A DNA stretch of 64,000 bases, taken from DATHKG01 sp035489435 (GTDB lineage Bacteria; Bacteroidota; Bacteroidia; Chitinophagales; Chitinophagaceae). The notes below the pieces were generated by a model. The model was given only the letters and a program-made list of their open reading frames with translations, did not search any database and was not told where the DNA came from. The translations under genes were made by a program, and so were the position numbers. The stretch is from assembly GCA_035489435.1 (NCBI GenBank), contig DATHKG010000090.1. One strand, written 5' to 3'. Shown piece after piece: positions 59,218 to 64,000 of this stretch (positions within the stretch are counted from its first letter, which is position 1; every line of letters starts with the position of its first letter).

Positions 59218-59694
59218 CTACTTATCCAGGAGGTCTTTCCATTTGTTGGATTCCGCAAAGTTCCTGATAAATTCATTACGGCTTTCCAGCAGAGTACGCA
59301 GATATTTCGTAAGGTATATTGAGTTTAGCAGTTTTCCGATCTTTCCATAAGGCGATTCGAAGTCAACGATATCAATCATAAAGATACCATTATCTATTTG
59401 CTTGAAGTGATGTTGATGCCTGAAGGATTTAAAATCCCCTTCCACCATTTCATCAACAAAAGATACCGGTCTGTTCATGTCTGAAATCCTGATTTTCATG
59501 ATCCTCGTTTTCATGAGGTGTTTTGCCTTCCAGGTAACCGTTTCACCTGTACCTATCAAACCCATCGTAGTGCCAGCTACGGCCTGCTCTCCTGTTTGAG
59601 CCATCGATTTTTTGTGAAGATCAATACTTCTCGCGAGATCGAATACCCGTTCAAGCGGGGCAGCTATAAAGGTGGTAAGATGGATATTGGGCAT
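59218..59694 (-). CDS. SRPBCC/START-like ligand-binding protein
   Basis: The protein has 158 residues with the helix-grip fold pattern: an opening strand (MPNIHLTTFIAAPLERVFDLARSIDLH), a central beta sheet (MGLIGTGETVTWKAKHL, ISDMNRPVSFVDEMVEGDFK, FRHQHHFKQID) and a long C-terminal helix (YLRTLLESRNEFIRNFAES). Bacterial relatives are often named cell-division inhibitor or polyketide cyclase-like without proof. It likely binds a hydrophobic molecule. The ATG at 59694 is chosen because MPNIHLTTFI opens the fold; the upstream 12 residues are not family-like. It lies between gcvT and comB on the same strand. Confidence 0.8.
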   Translation of the reverse strand: MPNIHLTTFIAAPLERVFDLARSIDLHKKSMAQTGEQAVAGTTMGLIGTGETVTWKAKHLMKTRIMKIRISDMNRPVSFVDEMVEGDFKSFRHQHHFKQIDNGIFMIDIVDFESPYGKIGKLLNSIYLTKYLRTLLESRNEFIRNFAESNKWKDLLDK

Positions 59695-59784
59695 CGGGTT
59701 AAGACAATTTACTAGGCGGAAGTCAATCAAAAATCAAGCCTGCATTTGCTCATAACAACTTACGCAAAATTATATTTTATTGTG

Positions 59785-60870
59785 TCAGATAAAAGGAAAT
59801 TTTACAATTTTTGCCTTTAGCTGTTTATCCCTTACGCTGATGTATATTTCATTGTCTATCGCCGACTGATCAATGGTGACATATCCCATTCCAATTGCTT
59901 TTTGCAAAGAGGGCGATTGGGTTCCAGACGTGACATATCCTATGTTAGTTCCATTGATATCACAGATATTGTAGTGATGTCGGGGTATACCCTTATCCAC
60001 CATTTCGAAACCCACTAGTTTGCGTGTGACTCCTTCGTTTTTTTGTTTTTCAAATATAGGCCTGGCATTGAATTCCTTGGTAAACTTTGTTACCCAGCCT
60101 AAGCCAGCCTCCAGTGGAGATGTGGTATCGTCAATATCATTTCCATAAAGACAATATCCCATTTCGAGCCTGAGCGTGTCCCTCGCACCGAGCCCGATGG
60201 GTTTTAATCCCTGCCCTGATCCTGCATTGAAAATTGCATCCCATATTTTATCTGCAGCGCCATCGCTATCCTCAAAATAGATCTCAACACCACCAGCGCC
60301 GGTATAACCCGTCGCGCTTATAAGTACGTTTTTTACCCCGGCAAACACACCTTTAGTGAATGTATAATACTTCAGGTTCATCAGGTCTGTGTCAGTAAGC
60401 GTTTGAAGAATTTTCGTAGCCGCTGGTCCCTGGATTGCCAGAAGGCAGGTTTTGTCTGATATATTATGCATCTCAACATTTTTAGTGTTAAAAGATGAGA
60501 TCCAGTTCCAGTCTTTTTCAATATTGGATGCATTCACAACCAGCATATAGGCCTTGTTTTCTTCCAGGCAATAAACGAGCAGGTCATCAACTATACCACC
60601 TGCATTGTTGGGGAGACAACTGTATTGTGCCTTACCGGCCACTAATTTTGATGCATCATTTGTGGTTACACGTTGTATCAGATCCAATGCATTTTCCCCT
60701 TTTAAGATAAACTCTCCCATATGACTCACATCAAATATTCCGGCATTTTTGCGAACGGCAGCATGTTCATCATTTATACCTGTATACGATATGGGCATGT
60801 TGTAACCAGCAAATTCAGCCATCTTTGCTCCCAATGCAATGTGTTTGTCTGTAAAAGGGGTGTTTTTCAT
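59785..60870 (-). CDS. gcvT: Glycine cleavage system aminomethyltransferase (T protein)
   Basis: This 361-residue protein transfers the methylene of the aminomethyl-lipoyl H protein to tetrahydrofolate, releasing ammonia, within the glycine cleavage system. Characteristic stretches are KMAEFAGYNMPISY, GIFDVSHMGEF with the catalytic Asp region, and GIVDDLLVYCLEE. GYTGAGGVEIYFED and LGARDTLRLEMGYCLYGND also match, as does the C-terminal YVTSGTQSPSLQKAIGMGYV. The length equals that of bacterial T proteins. The H and P protein genes are not adjacent. Downstream genes on the same strand are unrelated. Confidence 0.96.
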   Translation of the reverse strand: MKNTPFTDKHIALGAKMAEFAGYNMPISYTGINDEHAAVRKNAGIFDVSHMGEFILKGENALDLIQRVTTNDASKLVAGKAQYSCLPNNAGGIVDDLLVYCLEENKAYMLVVNASNIEKDWNWISSFNTKNVEMHNISDKTCLLAIQGPAATKILQTLTDTDLMNLKYYTFTKGVFAGVKNVLISATGYTGAGGVEIYFEDSDGAADKIWDAIFNAGSGQGLKPIGLGARDTLRLEMGYCLYGNDIDDTTSPLEAGLGWVTKFTKEFNARPIFEKQKNEGVTRKLVGFEMVDKGIPRHHYNICDINGTNIGYVTSGTQSPSLQKAIGMGYVTIDQSAIDNEIYISVRDKQLKAKIVKFPFI

Positions 60871-61085
60871 CCTGAAAATATTATATTAAGTGCCTGCAAA
60901 TGTAACAGAATCACCTAATAAGTTGCTTTTTTTAATGGCCAAACCATTACAATCAGGACAGCAACAGCGCTTTAGGATAATTTTCAATTAAGCGTTGGCT
61001 CGCCCGACATAAGGGTTTAACTTTACATCTTAATCAAACGAACAAACGCAGTTTGATGCAGCGTTTAGGCACGGGCGAAAGCTTC

Positions 61086-61127
61086 AACAATTCTGTACTA
61101 ACAATTCTGTACTAACAATTCTGTACT
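61086..61127. repeat. Three perfect 14-bp tandem repeats
   Basis: AACAATTCTGTACT is repeated without a mismatch at 61086, 61100 and 61114, and a partial AACAA follows. Perfect identity suggests recent expansion. Confidence 0.95.
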
Positions 61128-61193
61128 AACAACTGAAACAGTACGTTTAATTGTTTTATTGTCTTGATACGCAACATAAATGCATCTGCGCAA

Positions 61194-61214
61194 CGGGTTT
61201 AAGTCCCGCTTTTT
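61194..61214 (+). promoter_or_regulatory. Hairpin with T-run immediately before HAD start codon
   Basis: CGGG (61194-61197) pairs with CCCG (61205-61208) and five T residues follow, ending five bases before the ATG. It is short for a terminator but could attenuate expression or end upstream transcription. Confidence 0.35.
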
Positions 61215-61219
61215 AAATT

Positions 61220-61957
61220 ATGTTATTATTAGCGACTGATCTCGACGGAACGTTTTTAGGCGGCACAAACGCTCACAAACAACAACTTTACCGGCTTATC
61301 CTGGAAACCCCTGGGTTAAAGCTGATTTTTGTAACCGGCCGCGGGCTTGGGTCGGTGATGCCTTTGCTTCATGATGCAGAAATTCCAACTCCGGATTATA
61401 TCATCTGCGACGTTGGTGCCACAGTATTAAACGGTAAAACACTTGAGCCGATTCAACCCCTCCAGTCACAGATAGAAAAGAAATGGCCGGGATCAACATT
61501 GATTCGCCAAAAATTAAAACCGGTAAATGGGTTGCGCTACCAGGAAGTTCCTCAAAACAGGCGTTGTTCTTTTTTTCTTGACAAACAAACAGACATGTCT
61601 CATTTAACTGAAGTTGCGTCTGCTTTGGGTTGCGATGTACTTGTGTCGGCAGGAAAATTTATCGATATTTTGCCTCACGGAGTGAATAAAGGGTCCACAC
61701 TTACTAAATTGATCGGATTCCTTAACCTGTCGCCCGGGAGTATCCTGGTAGCGGGTGACACTATGAATGATCTTTCATTATATGAAACAGGTTATAAAGG
61801 TGTAGTTGTCGGTGAAGCAGAAGAACTGCTGCTGAATGCAGTCAGCGGTCTTAAGTCAGTGTATATAGCTGAAGAATCAGGAGCCGGAGGAATATTGGAA
61901 GCAATGGCCAATGATGCAGGATTTAAGTCTTTTATCTCAGGAAGTTCAACAAATTAA
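61220..61957 (+). CDS. HAD-family phosphatase (sucrose-phosphatase-like subfamily)
   Basis: The 245-residue Cof/sucrose-phosphate-phosphatase-type HAD enzyme has DLDGT with nucleophile Asp7 and acid/base Asp9, Thr in FVTGRGLG, Lys in HGVNKGSTL and GDTMNDLSLYE with the Mg-binding Asp residues. A C2-type cap occupies about residues 85-170. Substrates of this group are sugar phosphates such as sucrose 6-phosphate, mannosyl-3-phosphoglycerate or glucosylglycerate phosphate. No matching synthase gene is present in the window, so the substrate is open. It is cytoplasmic. Confidence 0.88.
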   Translation: MLLLATDLDGTFLGGTNAHKQQLYRLILETPGLKLIFVTGRGLGSVMPLLHDAEIPTPDYIICDVGATVLNGKTLEPIQPLQSQIEKKWPGSTLIRQKLKPVNGLRYQEVPQNRRCSFFLDKQTDMSHLTEVASALGCDVLVSAGKFIDILPHGVNKGSTLTKLIGFLNLSPGSILVAGDTMNDLSLYETGYKGVVVGEAEELLLNAVSGLKSVYIAEESGAGGILEAMANDAGFKSFISGSSTN

Positions 61958-61977
61958 AGCTGGTGCGATAAATATTT

Positions 61978-62307
61978 TTATCTGACGGTCTTCAATACCA
62001 GGCGGCTTACTTTATAGATGGCCACTACCTGGGTTATATCAGTAGGATTCAATAATACATAATTTTTTATAGATGGAACCGATGTCGCTTGCGAATCAGT
62101 CGCTTGCGAATCAGTCGCTTGCGAATCAATAGTGCTATGGCTTTCAATATCCGCCATCCTTGTATTGTTTTTCTGGTCTGCAACGATGATCAATACCAGG
62201 GCAAACAACACGGGAACCATATGCATAGACAAACACGAGCCAAAAAATATTTTTACATCTCTAAAGGTCGATGCAAACCTGCTGCTTAAACTATCTGAAG
62301 AGTTCAT
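61978..62307 (-). CDS. Small single-span membrane protein with DSQAT repeats
   Basis: This 109-residue ORF has one hydrophobic segment (VPVLFALVLIIVADQ, about 31-45). Three identical pentapeptides (DSQAT, about 61-75) are encoded by a 15-bp tandem repeat, and the C-terminal domain is NYVLLNPTDITQVVAIYKVS. I do not recognise it. The start has an A-rich upstream stretch as usual here. A terminator-like hairpin separates it from the PspC gene upstream on the same strand, so it would need its own promoter, which I do not see. Support as a real gene is moderate. Confidence 0.5.
   Translation of the reverse strand: MNSSDSLSSRFASTFRDVKIFFGSCLSMHMVPVLFALVLIIVADQKNNTRMADIESHSTIDSQATDSQATDSQATSVPSIKNYVLLNPTDITQVVAIYKVSRLVLKTVR
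62086..62130. repeat. Three-copy 15-bp tandem repeat within a CDS
   Basis: CGCTTGCGAATCAGT at 62086 and 62101, and a copy with one change at 62116. On the minus strand it encodes the DSQAT triplication. Confidence 0.9.
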
Positions 62308-62338
62308 AATCTTTTGTTTGAACGATCCGTTTTAAAAT

Positions 62339-62368
62339 AAGGGGCCCTTTCCGGGGATCGGACCCCTT
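62339..62368 (-). terminator. Terminator after PspC gene
   Basis: AAGGGGCC (62339-62346) pairs with GGACCCCTT (62360-62368), with one bulged A, and a T/A-rich tract follows on the minus strand. It lies 21 bases beyond the PspC stop. Confidence 0.65.
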
Positions 62369-62388
62369 TACTCCAACTTCAACCGATC

Positions 62389-64000
62389 TTAGAATATATT
62401 TGAGAATGCTGCATAAGGTATCATTATCTCGCTGGTCACTCTTTGGCGTACTGTTGTATCAATTGCAGGCTCAGGCTGCTGGCGATAGCGATATCTTTTT
62501 TCATCTTTTGGTTCAATCTTAATTTCTGCACCGCTATCATTTGCCTTAATCCTTACCCTTTGGCCGTTGGTACGCCGTCTTTCAAAACCGGAGGTCGATT
62601 CAAGACCGGTCTCGGTCATCACATATTCAGTATCTGTGTTCCAGTCGTAAGTATAATCCCAACTATCATCCCAGTCTATATTGAATCCACGACGGCGGTT
62701 AAAGTTTACTGAGAACCAGTTGTAGTCGGTAACGCTGTGGTCAAGTTCGATTCGTTTTCCAACCGGAACTTCTACTACTACCAGTACCTGTTGGTTGCGG
62801 AACTTTTCATCTTTAGTAATTGAAAACCCCTTTGGTAATATCACCAGGCTGTCTTGTTGAGTTATATTGAAGTTGATACGCCCGGCGAGTTTTTTAGCAA
62901 TATCAGGATTATTACCGCGACTGAATCTGACCCTGTAAACATGATACAAAGAGTCTTTGCTTTTTACAACATTTACCCTTACTGTATTCAACATCAGCGT
63001 ATCGGGGTTGGTACCGTAGAAGGGCATATCCTCATCCCACTCAACTCCGAACCAGTCATCATTGTAGTAACGGATATTATTTTCGGCAACATCTACCATC
63101 AATTTTCCTGATGTGGGTTGATTGATGGGAACTGCATCTTCCACCCCTGATTTGGTTTTGAAATTCCTGGCAAACATTGCTGCAAGTGTGATGGCTGAAA
63201 CAAGACCAATGAACCAGAGACTGCCGAATACATAGCCGAGGTAATGATTTTTTGACCTTGCACCAATGATGCGTCTCACGAGCCAGGTAATAAGAGAAAG
63301 CACAGGCACACCAAGAAAAAATATAAGTGTTGACCAGGCCAGGATATTTTGCCAGGATCCGTCAAGGATAAAGTTTTTCAAAGGGAACATTGCGAATCCA
63401 CCGAAAAGAAATCCAACAAGCACTGCAAACAAACTAAGGGCGATCATTGCAGCAATGAACAAAAAGAAAGCTTTAAACAACACTCCAATCACATGGCCAA
63501 TTCCACTTCCTGCTTTTCTTGCCAGTGGGGCAGCTTCACTGGAAAAGCGTTTTGCATAGGTACCTGATTCCTGACCCCATTGTTTTGCACGCTCGCCGAA
63601 ATTTTCTGCTGTTTGCTTTACTTCTTCACCCCATTTTTCTGCCCTGTTTTTAAAAGACCCCATGTCATTTTTCACAGTATCACGAATTGAGTTGAGATCA
63701 ACTCTTTCGCCCCGCATTTGCAATTTTTCTGCGGCAGTTTTCGCTACCGGTACCGCAATCCAAAGAATGATATAGGTAACAAAGAGGGTACTGCCGAGCG
63801 AACCTGTTACGATACGGGGTACGAAACCGAAATCCCAATCCCACCAGATTGCATTAAAAGTACCTGAAATGATGCCCAGTACCAGCGGCAAAGCGAAAAT
63901 CAATCGTGGTATCCATATTTCCACGTTAAAGTATGCTGCAAGTCCTGAAGCCACCCCAGCTATTACTTTATCATCAGGATTTCTGTAAAGCCGGCGGGTA
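62389..64000 (-). CDS. PspC-domain membrane protein with long C-terminal region, start beyond window
   Basis: The frame stays open to base 64000 and upstream residues RLYRNPDDKVIAGVASGLAAYF continue the PspC domain, so the true start lies outside the window. The PspC helix pair is followed by an amphipathic stretch (SIRDTVKNDMGSFKNRAEKW), then four more hydrophobic segments between about 175 and 270. After the last comes a soluble beta-rich region with many Asp/Asn/Tyr residues, including DWFGVEWDEDMPFYG, FNIDWDDSWDYTYDWNTDT and RRTNGQRVRIKANDSGAEIK. PspC proteins take part in envelope-stress responses. The long C-terminal adhesin-like part is characteristic of Bacteroidota PspC proteins. Confidence 0.9.
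   Translation of the reverse strand, partial: TRRLYRNPDDKVIAGVASGLAAYFNVEIWIPRLIFALPLVLGIISGTFNAIWWDWDFGFVPRIVTGSLGSTLFVTYIILWIAVPVAKTAAEKLQMRGERVDLNSIRDTVKNDMGSFKNRAEKWGEEVKQTAENFGERAKQWGQESGTYAKRFSSEAAPLARKAGSGIGHVIGVLFKAFFLFIAAMIALSLFAVLVGFLFGGFAMFPLKNFILDGSWQNILAWSTLIFFLGVPVLSLITWLVRRIIGARSKNHYLGYVFGSLWFIGLVSAITLAAMFARNFKTKSGVEDAVPINQPTSGKLMVDVAENNIRYYNDDWFGVEWDEDMPFYGTNPDTLMLNTVRVNVVKSKDSLYHVYRVRFSRGNNPDIAKKLAGRINFNITQQDSLVILPKGFSITKDEKFRNQQVLVVVEVPVGKRIELDHSVTDYNWFSVNFNRRRGFNIDWDDSWDYTYDWNTDTEYVMTETGLESTSGFERRRTNGQRVRIKANDSGAEIKIEPKDEKRYRYRQQPEPAIDTTVRQRVTSEIMIPYAAFSNIF

Larger units (their letters stand above)
60871..61219. other. Divergent intergenic region with three perfect 14-bp repeats
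   Basis: This 349-base spacer lies between gcvT and the HAD gene. It holds a perfect three-copy 14-bp array (61086-61127) and a hairpin with a T-run directly before the HAD start (61194-61214). No ORF of coding character and no strong -7 box are seen. Confidence 0.55.

Overview
The window looks like a chromosomal segment of a Bacteroidota bacterium, most like the Chitinophagaceae and relatives (Niastella/Terrimonas type). The evidence is family content: two TonB-dependent receptors, one with an STN domain, a DUF4249 lipoprotein and an MG2-type secreted protein in one operon, an IPExxxVDY protein, DUF4920 and DUF3127 proteins, PspC with a long C-terminal extension, and Rho with a low-complexity insert. 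It also rests on TAnnTTTG -7 boxes upstream of several genes and on A-rich leaders that mostly lack a Shine-Dalgarno sequence. I see no rRNA, tRNA, CRISPR array, insertion sequence or prophage. Both edges cut genes: treY on the left and the PspC gene on the right.

Layout. 1-9.0 kb: the 3' part of maltooligosyltrehalose synthase, a PPP-type phosphatase, a SnoaL-like protein, two AraC-type regulators separated by a 14-bp tandem array, a VOC protein, and two surface-polysaccharide genes (undecaprenyl-phosphate sugar transferase, GHMP sugar kinase). 9.0-26.1 kb: a GreA-like protein divergent from a DbpA-type RNA helicase, DUF4920, a TonB-dependent receptor, a cyclophilin, an acidic Pro-rich small protein, a soluble PAS histidine kinase, a TauE/SafE permease behind a structured leader, an apparently frameshifted stress protein, a GH5 glycosidase, a DUF3127 protein with an SSB-like tail, a TolB-like propeller protein and an mlaEFD lipid-transport operon. 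26.4-33 kb: a lineage-specific protein, a candidate small RNA, a catalytically degenerate M41-like protein, and cbpA-cbpM-FUSC. 33-40 kb: a four-gene surface operon (secreted protein, STN-TonB receptor, DUF4249 lipoprotein, MG2 protein). 40-47 kb: a signalling operon (CheB, CheR, response regulator, hybrid kinase, REC-PAS kinase). 47-64 kb: SNF2 helicase, M28-PDZ peptidase, IPExxxVDY, PCD, a repeat-fronted lipoprotein, rho, mscS, comB, an SRPBCC protein, gcvT, a HAD phosphatase and pspC.

Three things stand out beyond ordinary gene content. (1) A roughly 160-nt candidate non-coding RNA at 28066-28226 has its own TAnnTTTG box, an intrinsic terminator and three copies of GCAATCG. (2) A 15-codon ORF with a near-perfect Shine-Dalgarno sequence, unusual in this phylum, is followed by three hairpins, the last an intrinsic terminator abutting tauE. 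(3) Many spacers carry short tandem arrays with locus-specific sequence and periods of 7, 14, 42, 18, 19 or 22 bp. They tend to lie just 3' of stop codons, and at 54.1 kb an array runs into an ORF and becomes a hexapeptide repeat. The CheB/CheR/kinase cluster and the TonB operon are coherent modules of known families. No defence or mobile system is evident.
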